Of a stretch of 64,000 bases of DNA, positions 43,722 through 53,123 are shown piece after piece. The stretch is from contig NZ_RYZK01000009.1 in NCBI RefSeq assembly GCF_003990645.1, positions 96,931 through 160,930 on the forward strand, given 5' to 3'. The notes under the pieces were generated by a model. The model was not told the DNA's origin, searched no databases, and saw nothing but the letters and a program-made list of their open reading frames with translations. The translations under genes were made by a program, and so were the position numbers. Origin of the DNA: Shimia sediminis (GTDB lineage: Bacteria > Pseudomonadota > Alphaproteobacteria > Rhodobacterales > Rhodobacteraceae). Each line of letters starts with the position of its first letter. Position 1 is the stretch's first letter.

Positions 43722-46181
43722 ATGTCCGATATGTCTTTGCGCTTTGAAATTGATGGTATGAGTTGTGCTGGGTGTGCCGGGCGCGCCGAACGCGCGCTTC
43801 AGGCCATGCCGGGCCAAACCGCCGCCAGCGTGAACCTCGCCAGTGAAACCGGCCTTGTCATGTTGACCGATGCCGACGCCGCCGATATCCGCGAGACCCT
43901 GCGCGGTGCCGGGTATCCGGCGCGCGAAGACATGATTGTGCTAGACATTGCGGACATGAGCTGCGCCTCGTGTTCAGCGCGTGTGGAAAAGGCCCTGCGC
44001 GCAGTGCCCGGGGTGCTTGAGGCCTCGGTCAACCTCGCCACGGAAACCGCGCAAATCACTGTGCTGCGCGGATCTGCGACGGCCGCGGACCTTGCCCATG
44101 TTGCGACAAATACGGGCTATGCCGCCACCCCTCGCAGGAATGAGGCCTCTGCGCCGGCCTCCGAGCAAGCAAAACAAACCGACGCACTCAGGAACGTCCA
44201 GATCGCCGCCGTTTTAACCCTGCCGGTTTTCATCCTCGAAATGGGGGGGCACCTCTACCCGCCCTTTCACCACTGGGTCATGGCCACGATTGGCATGCAA
44301 ACCTCCTGGACACTGCAGTTCTTCTTAACAACGCTTGTGCTTCTCTGGCCTGGTCGCGTGTTCTTTGCCAAGGGCCTGCCATTGCTGGCCAAGCGCACGC
44401 CGGATATGAACTCGCTCGTGGCACTGGGGTCTCTTTCCGCTTGGGGGTATTCCACCGTCTCGCTGTTTTTCCCGGACCTTTTGCCCGCCGGAGCGCAAAA
44501 TGTCTATTTCGAGGCCGCTGCCGTGATCGTAACGCTGATCTTGCTGGGCCGCTGGATGGAAGCACGCGCCAAAGGCCGCACTGGGGCCGCCGTGCGCAAA
44601 CTTGTGGGCCTTCAGGCCAAAACAGCACGGGTTGACCGCGACGGGCAGGTTCTGGAACTGCCCATTGAACAGGTCCGTGTCGGAGACGTTCTGCACCTGC
44701 GTCCCGGTGAAAAATTCGCCGTTGACGGCCTCGTGGAAAGTGGCCGCTCTTATGTCGACGAAAGCATGATCACCGGCGAACCTTTGCCCGTTGAAAAAAA
44801 CCCTGGTGCCACTGTGGTCGCCGGAACCCTGAATGGTCAGGGCACGATGACCTACCGCGCAACCAGCGTTGGGCGCGACACCATGCTGGCGCGCATCATT
44901 GCCATGGTCGAACAGGCGCAGGGGGCCAAGCTGCCAGTGCAGGCGCTGGCTGATCGCGTTGTTCTGATCTTTGTACCTGCCGTCATCCTGATCGCTTTGC
45001 TGGCCATCCTTGGCTGGTTGACCTTTGGCCCTGACCCACGCCTCGCCCATGCGCTTGTGGCCGGGGTCTCTGTCCTGATCATCGCGTGTCCCTGCGCCAT
45101 GGGGCTTGCGACACCGACATCCATCATGGTTGGAACCGGACGCGCTGCCGGGATGGGTGTATTGTTCCGCAAAGGCGACGCGCTACAGCGGCTTGAGGAC
45201 ACACAGATCGTCGCCTTTGATAAGACCGGCACCCTAACCATGGGCAAGCCGCAACTGACCGCATTGGAAGCCACTGGCGGCTTTGACAGCGACACTGTCC
45301 TGCGTGTGGCCGCCTCGGTCGAAAGCCAGTCGGAACACCCCATCGCCCGCGCCATTGAACAGGCCGCCGTGGACAAGGGGCTGTCGCTCGACACGGTGCG
45401 TGACTTTTCGGCGATCAGCGGCTTTGGGGTGCGCGCGATTGTCGATGGCAAGGCTGTTCTGATTGGCGCAGATCGCCTGATGCAACGCGAGGGCATCGAC
45501 ATCACCACGTTACAAGCATCAGCCACCCCATTGGCGGCCAAGGGCCAGACGCCGTTTTACGTTGCCATAAACGGCACTGCCGCAGGCCTCCTTACTGTCG
45601 CAGACCCGATCAAACCGGGTGCGCGCGAAACCGTGATCCGACTGCATGCGGCCGGTCTCAAGGTTGCCATGATCACAGGTGACAACGCTGCCACCGCGCA
45701 AGCCATCGCTGCTGACCTCGGCATTGACCACGTCGAAGCCGAAGTCCTGCCAGAAGGCAAATCCGAGGCCGTCGTCCGGCTACAAGACACCTTTGGTCCT
45801 GTGGCTTTTGTCGGTGACGGCATCAACGACGCCCCGGCCCTCGCCATTGCCGATGCAGGCATCGCCATCGGGACCGGCACCGACATCGCGATCGAAAGCG
45901 GCGACGTGGTTCTGGCATCGGGCAACCCGGCGGGCGTTCTGAACGCGCTGGATGTGTCACGTCGCACAATGCGCAACATCCGTCAAAACCTGTTCTGGGC
46001 CTTTGCCTATAACGTTGCATTGATCCCAGTGGCCGCAGGTCTGTTCTATCCGCTGCTCGGCTGGCAACTCTCGCCCATGCTTGGTGCCGGAGCCATGGCG
46101 CTGTCCTCTGTCTTTGTGCTCACAAACGCCCTGCGCCTGCGCCGCATTCCTGCGCTATCAACCCCCGGAGATGCCTCATGA
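43722..46181 (+). CDS. copA: Copper-exporting P1B-type ATPase
   Basis: 819 residues. Two N-terminal heavy-metal-binding domains carry GMSCAGC and DMSCASC. Eight membrane helices include the Cu(I) site CPC in [15 protein letters not shown]. Further motifs are the phosphorylation motif [11 protein letters not shown], the actuator TGE ([10 protein letters not shown]), HP in [10 protein letters not shown] and the hinge [16 protein letters not shown]. It exports Cu(I) to the periplasm. CCGGAGG lies just upstream of the ATG, behind a CueR promoter. The stop overlaps the cueR start (ATGA). Confidence 0.97.
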   Translation: MSDMSLRFEIDGMSCAGCAGRAERALQAMPGQTAASVNLASETGLVMLTDADAADIRETLRGAGYPAREDMIVLDIADMSCASCSARVEKALRAVPGVLEASVNLATETAQITVLRGSATAADLAHVATNTGYAATPRRNEASAPASEQAKQTDALRNVQIAAVLTLPVFILEMGGHLYPPFHHWVMATIGMQTSWTLQFFLTTLVLLWPGRVFFAKGLPLLAKRTPDMNSLVALGSLSAWGYSTVSLFFPDLLPAGAQNVYFEAAAVIVTLILLGRWMEARAKGRTGAAVRKLVGLQAKTARVDRDGQVLELPIEQVRVGDVLHLRPGEKFAVDGLVESGRSYVDESMITGEPLPVEKNPGATVVAGTLNGQGTMTYRATSVGRDTMLARIIAMVEQAQGAKLPVQALADRVVLIFVPAVILIALLAILGWLTFGPDPRLAHALVAGVSVLIIACPCAMGLATPTSIMVGTGRAAGMGVLFRKGDALQRLEDTQIVAFDKTGTLTMGKPQLTALEATGGFDSDTVLRVAASVESQSEHPIARAIEQAAVDKGLSLDTVRDFSAISGFGVRAIVDGKAVLIGADRLMQREGIDITTLQASATPLAAKGQTPFYVAINGTAAGLLTVADPIKPGARETVIRLHAAGLKVAMITGDNAATAQAIAADLGIDHVEAEVLPEGKSEAVVRLQDTFGPVAFVGDGINDAPALAIADAGIAIGTGTDIAIESGDVVLASGNPAGVLNALDVSRRTMRNIRQNLFWAFAYNVALIPVAAGLFYPLLGWQLSPMLGAGAMALSSVFVLTNALRLRRIPALSTPGDAS

Positions 46182-46570
46182 ACATCGGAGAAATTGCCGA
46201 AAAATCCGGCCTGCCTGCAAAAACCATCCGTTATTATGAAGACATTGGCCTCGTGATGCCCAATCGGTCGCAGAATGGCTATCGCCATTTCAACGACACG
46301 GACCTCCACAAGCTGACCTTCCTTGCCCGCGCCCGCACCCTTGGGTTCTCGATCGAAGACTGCCGTACCCTGATGGCGCTTTACGAGGACGAAACCCGGG
46401 CCAGTGCCGATGTGAAAGACATTGCCACGCAACACCTCGACCGGATCGACGACAAGATTGCCCAGCTGCAATCCATGCGTGAAACCCTTTCGCATCTGGT
46501 GGCCGAATGCGCCGGTGACAACCGCCCGGATTGCCCGATCCTGAACGATCTGGCCTACCACCGCGAGTAG
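46178..46570 (+). CDS. cueR: Cu(I)-responsive MerR-family activator
   Basis: 130 residues. The MerR winged helix ([20 protein letters not shown]) is followed by a dimerisation helix and the metal-binding loop CAGDNRPDC: Cys111 and Cys119 with C-x7-C spacing as in CueR, plus Ser76 near the CueR Ser77 position, both favouring Cu(I)/Ag(I). It is translationally coupled to copA and would autoregulate through the upstream operator. Confidence 0.95.
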   Translation: MNIGEIAEKSGLPAKTIRYYEDIGLVMPNRSQNGYRHFNDTDLHKLTFLARARTLGFSIEDCRTLMALYEDETRASADVKDIATQHLDRIDDKIAQLQSMRETLSHLVAECAGDNRPDCPILNDLAYHRE

Positions 46571-46653
46571 CCGCTACTACGGCCAGAGACCCTGGACAAC
46601 TGAAATGCGATGCGTCCCTCGACAGCGCCTGACTGCGGGCTAGTTTGCCGCGC

Positions 46654-48060
46654 ATGACAGTTTCCATACACTGGTTCCGACGCGACCTTCGTCTGGCAGA
46701 CAATCCGGCGCTCAGCCATGCTGCCAGCACGGGCGCGATCATTCCCGTTTTCATTCGTGACCCTAACGCGCCTCTGGGTGGGGCAGCAGCTGCCTGGCTG
46801 CACCGATCACTTGACGCTTTGAACACCTCGCTTGAGGGCCATCTGCGGACATATTTAGGCAGCCCCCGCGATGTCCTGCCCGAGCTTGTCGCGCGCTTCG
46901 GAGCAAATACCGTGACCTGGACCCGGCGCTACGACGGTCCGGGGATCGAGATCGACATGACATTGAAGGATTACTTCAAATCAGTTGGTGTTACCGTTCA
47001 CAGCGCCAATGGTGCGCTGTTGTGGGAACCGTGGGACGTCAGCAAGCCTGATGGCTCGCCTTACAAGGTCTTCACCCCTTTCTTTCGCAGGGGCTGCATC
47101 GCTGCTCCACTGCCCCGCGCCCCGCTGCCTGCTGCCCCGCTCGTTTTTGCGCCTGTAAATACCCAACCCGATGCAGTCGCCAATCTGGGTCTCGCTCCCT
47201 CTCCGCGCTGGGATCACCATGTTCTGAAGCTCTGGACCCCAGGCGAAGGCGGAGCCTCGCAACGGTTCGAAGCGTTTCTGACCTCGGGGCTGACCGGGTA
47301 CAAAACGGGCCGCGACCACCCCGCGCGCAGCAATGTATCCCGCTTGTCCCCGCATCTCGCCTTTGGAGAGATTTCACCAAATACCGTCTGGCACGCCGCC
47401 CGAGCACAGCCGGCCACTCAGGACCGCGATCACTTTCAGTCCGAACTGGGCTGGCGCGAGTTTTCCTACAGCCTGCTGTTTCGAAATCCAGACATCGCCA
47501 GCCGCAACCTGAACATAAAATTCGACGCGTTCCCATGGCGAGAAGACGACCAAGCATTGCGGCTCTGGCAACGGGGTCGCACGGGCATCCCGATCGTGGA
47601 TGCAGGCATGCGCGAGCTTTGGCAAACCGGATACATGCACAACCGGGTCCGCATGATTGCTGCATCGTTTCTCGTCAAGAACCTGCGCCTGCATTGGCGC
47701 CACGGGGTGAAATGGTTTGACGACACCCTGTTTGACGCCGACCCCGCCAACAATCCGGCCAGCTGGCAGTGGGTCGCGGGATCAGGCGCGGATGCGGCAC
47801 CCTATTTTCGCATTTTCAACCCGGTCACGCAAAGCGCCAGGTTTGATGGGGACGGTGCCTATATCCGCCAGTTTGTTCCCGAGCTGGCCGCCCTTCCCGA
47901 CAAATCCCTACATGCCCCCTGGGACGCTCCGGCCCACGTCCTCAAGACGGCAAATGTCACGCTGGGCGAGACATATCCCCGACCCATCGCCGATCTAAAG
48001 GAATCGCGGGCCGCCGCTCTGGCCGATTTTAAAAGCCTCAAACAGACCGAGTCGTCATAA
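46654..48060 (+). CDS. phrB: Deoxyribodipyrimidine photolyase
   Basis: 468 residues, the length of class I CPD photolyases, which repair UV-induced pyrimidine dimers using blue light and FADH-. The N-terminal antenna domain starts SIHWFRRDLRLADNPAL. The FAD domain contains GWREFSYSLLFRNPD, GRTGIPIVDAGMRELWQTG, MHNRVRMIAASFLVKNL and DADPANNPASWQWVAG (active-site Trp region). The ATG at 46654 is used; a TTG nine bases earlier is less likely. The RBS is weak. Stand-alone gene downstream of cueR. Confidence 0.95.
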   Translation: MTVSIHWFRRDLRLADNPALSHAASTGAIIPVFIRDPNAPLGGAAAAWLHRSLDALNTSLEGHLRTYLGSPRDVLPELVARFGANTVTWTRRYDGPGIEIDMTLKDYFKSVGVTVHSANGALLWEPWDVSKPDGSPYKVFTPFFRRGCIAAPLPRAPLPAAPLVFAPVNTQPDAVANLGLAPSPRWDHHVLKLWTPGEGGASQRFEAFLTSGLTGYKTGRDHPARSNVSRLSPHLAFGEISPNTVWHAARAQPATQDRDHFQSELGWREFSYSLLFRNPDIASRNLNIKFDAFPWREDDQALRLWQRGRTGIPIVDAGMRELWQTGYMHNRVRMIAASFLVKNLRLHWRHGVKWFDDTLFDADPANNPASWQWVAGSGADAAPYFRIFNPVTQSARFDGDGAYIRQFVPELAALPDKSLHAPWDAPAHVLKTANVTLGETYPRPIADLKESRAAALADFKSLKQTESS

Positions 48061-48072
48061 GAAACCCCAATC

Positions 48073-48114
48073 GTTAGCGCCACCGGGGGACATTCTGTCT
48101 CTTTTATCGCTAAC
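48073..48114 (+). promoter_or_regulatory. Two GTTAnCGnTAAC-like (CceR-type) boxes upstream of gap
   Basis: GTTAGCGCCACC at 48073-48084 and TTTATCGCTAAC at 48103-48114 each match most of the 12-bp palindrome GTTAnCGnTAAC, known to me as the operator of the LacI-family regulator CceR of Rhodobacteraceae central carbon metabolism. They lie 86-127 bases upstream of the gap ATG. Each box has one well-conserved half, and together they form a 7-bp outer inverted repeat. Confidence 0.5.
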
Positions 48115-48199
48115 AGGCTGACGCAGAACGGGGTTTGCCCTTTCGCCCTGTCACCGGCCTCGGTATATCGCGGCCATATTGCGACAAAAAGGAAACGTC

Positions 48200-49198
48200 A
48201 TGACCGTCACTGTTGGCATCAACGGATTTGGCCGGATCGGCCGCTGCACCCTCATGCACATCGCCGAGACCGCGCGCGACGATGTCAAGGTGGTCAAGGT
48301 GAACGCCACGGGCCCGCTCGACACCGCTGCCCACCTGATCCGCTATGACTCGGTACATGGCCGCTTCCGCAACGATGTCACCATTGGTGACGGCACCATG
48401 GACCTCGGCGTCGGCGAGATGCAGATGTACTCGACCTACGACATGGACGAGCTGGACTGGGACGGCATCGACGTCGTCATGGAATGCACGGGCAAGTTCA
48501 ACGACGGCGAAAAAGCCAAGAAGCACCTCGAGCGTGGCGCCAAGAAAGTACTGCTGTCCGCCCCAGGCAAAAACGTCGATAAGACCATCGTCTTCGGCGT
48601 GAACGACGAGATGCTGGAAGCCTCGGACACCATGATCTCGAACGGTTCCTGCACCACCAACTGTCTGGCCCCCGTGGCCAAGGTTCTGCACAACGCGTTC
48701 GGCATTGAATCTGGTATCATGACCACGATCCACGCCTATACCGGTGACCAGCCGACCCTCGACCGCCGCCACAAAGACCTTTACCGCGCCCGCGCAGCTG
48801 CCATGTCGATGATCCCAACGTCCACCGGTGCCGCCAAGGCTCTGGGCGAAGTGCTGCCCGACCTCAAGGGCAAGCTGGACGGCTCTGCCGTCCGCGTGCC
48901 GACCCCCAATGTCTCGGCTGTGGACCTGACCTTCATCGCAAAGAAGGACGTGACCGAAGCCGACGTCAATGCGGCCATGGCCGAAGCCTCCGCCGGCGCC
49001 ATGAAGGGCGTTCTTGGCTACTCGGAAGAGAAGCTGGTCTCGATCGACTACAACCACACCGAGGAAAGCTCGATCTTTGCAGCCGACCAGACCAAGGTCA
49101 TCGGCGGCCGCCTCGTGCGTGTTCTGGCATGGTACGACAACGAATGGGGCTTCTCTTGCCGCATGGCGGATGTCGCAGCCAAGATGGGCTCACTCTAA
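48200..49198 (+). CDS. gap: Type I glyceraldehyde-3-phosphate dehydrogenase
   Basis: 332 residues. NAD(P)-binding start VTVGINGFGRIGRCTL, catalytic Cys151 in SNGSCTTNCLAPV, phosphate-binding Arg regions (TIHAYTGDQPTLDRRHKDL) and the C-terminal WYDNEWGFSCRMADV. The usual Asn-Asp that binds the NAD ribose reads Asn-Ala here (KVNATGPLD), so NADP use or dual specificity, hence a gluconeogenic role, is possible. The ATG at 48200 follows AAAAGGAAACGTC. A strong hairpin with a T-run follows the gene. Confidence 0.95.
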   Translation: MTVTVGINGFGRIGRCTLMHIAETARDDVKVVKVNATGPLDTAAHLIRYDSVHGRFRNDVTIGDGTMDLGVGEMQMYSTYDMDELDWDGIDVVMECTGKFNDGEKAKKHLERGAKKVLLSAPGKNVDKTIVFGVNDEMLEASDTMISNGSCTTNCLAPVAKVLHNAFGIESGIMTTIHAYTGDQPTLDRRHKDLYRARAAAMSMIPTSTGAAKALGEVLPDLKGKLDGSAVRVPTPNVSAVDLTFIAKKDVTEADVNAAMAEASAGAMKGVLGYSEEKLVSIDYNHTEESSIFAADQTKVIGGRLVRVLAWYDNEWGFSCRMADVAAKMGSL

Positions 49199-49224
49199 GC
49201 CCTTTCATTGCGCTACAAATTCTT

Positions 49225-49283
49225 GCGCCTCCGGACGCTGTCGGGCATATCTTTAGCCAGACGCATCCGGAGGCGCTTTTTTT
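49225..49283 (+). terminator. Terminator hairpin after gap that contains the ribosome site of the next ORF
   Basis: GCGCCTCCGGA (49225-49235) pairs perfectly with TCCGGAGGCGC (49266-49276) and is followed by seven Ts (49277-49283), a classic intrinsic terminator apart from its 30-base loop. The ATG of the downstream small ORF begins at the very next base. Its only plausible ribosome site, GGAGG at 49269-49273, lies in the 3' arm of the stem and so would be hidden when the hairpin forms. Confidence 0.75.
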
Positions 49284-49427
49284 ATGACCAACCCGATTGC
49301 CGTATTTTTGGCCATCGTGATCATCGCAGGTCTCGGCTATGATCTGATCTGGCTCGACGGCCAGACCTCGCTCTTGTTGGCGCGCAAACTCTTTGACCTG
49401 ATCGAATGGGTCGCCTTCTGGCGCTAG
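49284..49427 (+). CDS. Small membrane peptide downstream of gap
   Basis: 47 residues: MTNPIAVFLAIVIIAGLGYD, a single membrane helix, then LIWLDGQTSLLLARKLFDLI and EWVAFWR. It resembles small proteins that I recall directly after gap in other Rhodobacteraceae. The amphipathic C-terminus (KLFDLIEWVAFWR) could lie along the membrane. Function unknown. Its stop codon is interleaved with the stop of the opposing beta-helix gene (shared CTAG). Confidence 0.7.
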   Translation: MTNPIAVFLAIVIIAGLGYDLIWLDGQTSLLLARKLFDLIEWVAFWR

Positions 49428-51709
49428 TCCATCCGCATCCGCACAGCCACGGTACCCGAGACGGCCTTTTCCCAGTTCAGCTTGACCTGATCGCCGTCCG
49501 CCCCCTGTTCCACATCAACATACGGCACCGTGTACTCATTCACATTTGACGTGTTCTTGATCTTGCTCAACATCGTCACGGCTTCGACAGCGCGCGCATG
49601 CCCGCCAAAGGGCAGACGCTTCTCACTGTCGACAACCCAGGTAGAGGCGTGCGTGTTCTGCTCGTGCTCGACCACCAGCGGATTGTAGGCCGGGGTTGTG
49701 ATGGCGTGGAACGTGTTGCCTTCGAACAGAATGTTCTTGCCCTTGGACATGTCGAGATCAGCATAACTGGTGTCCACCCGATCCACCCTGTCCATCGACG
49801 TTCCCTTGATCGACCGGAACTTGTTGCCCGTCACACAAAGACCCGTGATGTATTGCCCGATGCCATGCGGCTTGATCACCAGATAGGCCGTCCAGGGCGC
49901 CACGTCCCCAGACAGGAAAACATTGTCCGTGACACTCAGCGCAGAGAATGAGTATCCGCCGTCAAAGTCCGGCTCCGCATCGTATTCGTTGGTCCACTCG
50001 ATATGGCAATTGTCCACGTAATTGCCGTCAATTGTCGTCGAACAATGCGAAATCCCCATGATGATCCCGGCCGTGCGCAGGCCCGCCGTCTCCGAGTCCC
50101 CCTGGAAAAAGTGGTTGCCGGTGACCATCGTATTGGCCCCGCCCGCCACAAGGAAATGACGGAACTGGCTGGCGCGGTTGTTGCGCACTTTGACGTCATT
50201 GCCGTTGGCATTGATCGCCACCGATATCCGGTCCTGCGCCGGGGTGCCACCTTCGGCCGTGAGGAACTGGCAACGGTCAATCAACATGCCCTGACAGCCG
50301 TAACCGGGTGACGTGATGGCACGATGTTTGGGCTTGGTGAAAAACGTATCGCGTACGTGGAACACCACGCCACTGTCGGACAGGATCACACCGCTGGCCT
50401 TGCTGTTGCACAGGAAATCGACGTTCGAGATCACCATCTGGCTCAGCTTTTCGAACCCGGTGAAGTCCAACACGTACTTGAAACGGGTAAAGGTCAGGTT
50501 TTGCGTGCCTTCGCCATCAAAAAACGGCTGGCTCAGGGTCAGCTCCTGCGTTGCCTCGTTCTTGGCGCGCACATAGATTTCACGGCCAACCCCATTGCCC
50601 TCCACCAACGAGCCGACCTGGATGTTCGCCACATTGGCGACGTTGGTCAGGGTCTTGGGGTCACTTACCGAATAGGTTGCCACAGAGGTCACGACATCCG
50701 GCTCCCAAACTGTGTCACCGTTGACATAAAACTGCCCGTTCCGGATCACGCGGCGCTGCGCATATGTGGTGCGGTTGTTCACCGCCGCCTGCATGTCCAC
50801 CGGCGCCGAAATCGTTACACGCCGCCCGCCCAGGTCCAGAGTCTCGTGATCCGCGTTGTTCAAAAGCGATTGGAACGCTTTTTTGAACGCCAGTTCTTCG
50901 TCCTCAAATGCTTCAATGTAACTCGGCAGATCAAAGTTTCGCGTCAGGGACAGGTACTTGTCCTCCGGCATCGTCACCGTGCCTTCAAACACCGCCCTGG
51001 TGGTGAACGTCACATTGTCATTCAGGTAAAATGTCCCCGAAGGCACCAGCACATCGCGCCCACTGGCGTCCGCGATTGCCGCGAGAAAGGCGGGCGCATC
51101 GTCTGTCACCCCGTCACCAACAGCACCATAGTCACGCACATCGACCCAGTTCATCATGGTGCGCAGGAAAGCCGAGGTGATGTCCTCGATGATCAGGTCG
51201 TCAATGCGCACAATGCCGCCATTAGTACCCGTCAGGTCCAGCCCAAAGTGGCCATAGACCGCATCAGGCCCCCAGGCCATGTCCACACCACCCCGCGCGC
51301 CTGCACCCACGATGGCTGATACCTCTGTGACACTGCCATAGCTGGTCAACGCCGTTGACGGTCCGGTCTGAACAACGCTGCTCAGGTTGGCGTTCGAACC
51401 ATCACCGGCCCAGGCTGCGATGCGCACACTTGGCAAGTTGCCGCTTACCGCCTTCACCCGTGCGGTCACACGCAGATAACACCCCGGCAGGATCGGTGTC
51501 TCTCCCATGTAACGCAGCTTCTGCACCGAGTCGGTCTTCTGCAGCTCCAGACAGCCGCTAAAATCCTGATCCGACGGTACAAAGGCGGCATTCACCGCCC
51601 CGTCATATGTGTCTGATCCCGGCGTCCCATCGCCGCTCGACCATACGTTCAGACCGTTTGCAAAAGCAGGCGGCATCAACAGCACGCCATCCGTAATCGC
51701 CTTGTTCAT
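49424..51709 (-). CDS. Right-handed parallel beta-helix protein (pectate-lyase-3/GH28-related)
   Basis: 761 residues from MNKAITDGVLLMPPAFANGL (ATG at 51709, AAGGGAT upstream). The first about 190 residues look like a beta-sandwich carbohydrate-binding or cap module (GCYLRVTARVKAVSG, GHFGLDLTGTNGG). The pectate-lyase superfamily start VRDYGAVGDGVTDDAPAFLA is near residue 205. Beta-helix repeats follow (VISNVDFLCNSKASG, NANGNDVKVRNNRASQF, ITGLCVTGNKFRSI). There is no Sec or Tat signal, so type I secretion or a tailspike-like particle role is possible. Polysaccharide binding or cleavage is an inference. Confidence 0.75.
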   Translation of the reverse strand: MNKAITDGVLLMPPAFANGLNVWSSGDGTPGSDTYDGAVNAAFVPSDQDFSGCLELQKTDSVQKLRYMGETPILPGCYLRVTARVKAVSGNLPSVRIAAWAGDGSNANLSSVVQTGPSTALTSYGSVTEVSAIVGAGARGGVDMAWGPDAVYGHFGLDLTGTNGGIVRIDDLIIEDITSAFLRTMMNWVDVRDYGAVGDGVTDDAPAFLAAIADASGRDVLVPSGTFYLNDNVTFTTRAVFEGTVTMPEDKYLSLTRNFDLPSYIEAFEDEELAFKKAFQSLLNNADHETLDLGGRRVTISAPVDMQAAVNNRTTYAQRRVIRNGQFYVNGDTVWEPDVVTSVATYSVSDPKTLTNVANVANIQVGSLVEGNGVGREIYVRAKNEATQELTLSQPFFDGEGTQNLTFTRFKYVLDFTGFEKLSQMVISNVDFLCNSKASGVILSDSGVVFHVRDTFFTKPKHRAITSPGYGCQGMLIDRCQFLTAEGGTPAQDRISVAINANGNDVKVRNNRASQFRHFLVAGGANTMVTGNHFFQGDSETAGLRTAGIIMGISHCSTTIDGNYVDNCHIEWTNEYDAEPDFDGGYSFSALSVTDNVFLSGDVAPWTAYLVIKPHGIGQYITGLCVTGNKFRSIKGTSMDRVDRVDTSYADLDMSKGKNILFEGNTFHAITTPAYNPLVVEHEQNTHASTWVVDSEKRLPFGGHARAVEAVTMLSKIKNTSNVNEYTVPYVDVEQGADGDQVKLNWEKAVSGTVAVRMRMD

Positions 51710-51805
51710 GATATCCCTTTCCTGAGCCCCCAAGCCGGGCAACGCCATATCGAAAGGGAAATATCAGGCGGGTCTTAAGGGTCTGCGAGACCACCGTGAC
51801 GGTGC

Positions 51806-52201
51806 TCAGGCCCCGGTGCTTGGCGCGGCAAGGATCTGCACCCCGTTGATGCGCCAGGCGCCATCCACACGCACCATCTGATAGTCCAGCACATGCAGCG
51901 CGCCTTGCTGGTCGCGGATCAATACGCGCTGCCAGATGTTTCCGGCAATCTCACGTTGATCCAGAAACCGCAACTCTTCAGGCCTCCACACCATCGGATA
52001 CCCGCGCTGCACCATCTCGGTAAAGGTCTCGGGGCCTCCGAACAGACGCTGGATTGTCGGGCTGGCAATGGCATAGGCCGCGCCCGCATCCCCCGCCTGA
52101 AACGCCGCGATCTGATCCGAGATCACGGCCTCGATCCCACCTTCTGCCACCGCCGCCAACGGTGCCCAGGCCACAAGGACCCCTGCCATCCATACGCGCA
52201 T
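51806..52201 (-). CDS. Exported DUF4864-family protein
   Basis: 131 residues. Signal peptide MRVWMAGVLVAWAPLAAVAE, then a small NTF2/SnoaL-like domain (AVISDQIAAFQAGDAGAAYA, ASPTIQRLFGGPETFTEMVQ, DYQMVRVDGAWRINGVQIL). AGGAGG sits 8 bases ahead of the ATG at 52201; a start seven codons upstream lacks support. Function unknown; family recognised by the FQAGDxxxAYxxASPxIQxxF pattern. Confidence 0.75.
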   Translation of the reverse strand: MRVWMAGVLVAWAPLAAVAEGGIEAVISDQIAAFQAGDAGAAYAIASPTIQRLFGGPETFTEMVQRGYPMVWRPEELRFLDQREIAGNIWQRVLIRDQQGALHVLDYQMVRVDGAWRINGVQILAAPSTGA

Positions 52202-52257
52202 GTCCTGTCCTCCTAGTTTCAAAAACTAGGCCTGTGGCGCGCATGGTCAAACGCAGG

Positions 52258-52992
52258 CTACTTCAGCACAAACCGAAAGGCCCGCCGCAACTCGGCCACC
52301 GCACCGCTGTCAAACCACCTGCCATGAGCGATGATGATCCGCTCCGGGGCCCAGCCAATCATCGTTTCAACAGCTTTTCGCAGCCGATTGTATCGCCCGC
52401 GAAACGTCATCCGCATGTCCCGCGGCATCTGTCCGTCCGGCGCCAGAATATGCGCTGGTTTCGCAAACAGGCGCATCCACCATGGAATGTTCTGAGCCTC
52501 AAAATTCTCGATCAGATCGGTCAAAACCAGCGTGCGCGAGCGTGTATGGAAAAACACCGCCTCGTGATGGATTCGACTGCCCTGCACCACCATCTGCTCG
52601 ATTTCGCCTTGCCAAGCCTCTTCAGCCTGCGCAGCCCTCAATTCATGGTCAAAGCTGATCTGCACACCCCGTGACTTTGCCCGCTTCGCCACGCCGGGCG
52701 CAGCATAGGTCAACGCCTCGGGAAAGGCCTCTTTCCATTCGGCAACATAGGCATAATGTATCCAGTTCGGTGCAATCAGGTGCGACACCTGCCCCATCGC
52801 GCGTAACGCGGCTGCAAGGCTCTCATCAAACACCGTCGGCGAATGCAGCCACAGATCGCCATTCTGCAACCGCACCACCGTCATCCGCGTGGAAAACGGC
52901 ATCCCATAGAACCGGATCGCTGGCCCATCCACGATCCAGATATCCGGCCCAATCGGCTTCAACACATTCAGTGGTTCGTATCCGGTTTCCAT
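52258..52992 (-). CDS. DUF4336 (metallo-beta-lactamase-like) protein
   Basis: 244 residues. YEPLNVLKPIGPDIWIVDGP and RMTVVRLQNGDLWLHSPTVF open the domain. VSHLIAPNWIHYAYVAEWKE sits where beta-lactamase-fold hydrolases have their first metal-ligand loop, but the full HxHxDH motif is absent. LVLTDLIENF and IIIAHGRWF follow, with Asp and His that could be remaining ligands. Cytoplasmic. Function unknown. The ATG at 52992 is preferred over a TTG six bases upstream. Confidence 0.72.
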   Translation of the reverse strand: METGYEPLNVLKPIGPDIWIVDGPAIRFYGMPFSTRMTVVRLQNGDLWLHSPTVFDESLAAALRAMGQVSHLIAPNWIHYAYVAEWKEAFPEALTYAAPGVAKRAKSRGVQISFDHELRAAQAEEAWQGEIEQMVVQGSRIHHEAVFFHTRSRTLVLTDLIENFEAQNIPWWMRLFAKPAHILAPDGQMPRDMRMTFRGRYNRLRKAVETMIGWAPERIIIAHGRWFDSGAVAELRRAFRFVLK

Positions 52993-53059
52993 GCCCAACC
53001 CTGCACCACGCCCACCCGCTTATCAAACCATTTGCTTTGGTGAACCTGGAGGCTGATAC

Positions 53060-53093
53060 CCAAAAACAAAGCGCGCGCCCGACCAGGGCGCGC
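53060..53093 (-). terminator. Rho-independent terminator of lysK
   Basis: On the minus strand the stem GCGCGCCC/GGGCGCGC (53073-53093, 5-base loop) is followed by TTTGTTTTTGGG. It lies about 30 bases beyond the lysK stop. Confidence 0.8.
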
Positions 53094-53123
53094 ACAACTT
53101 GATACCAGCTATTTGGAAGTATC

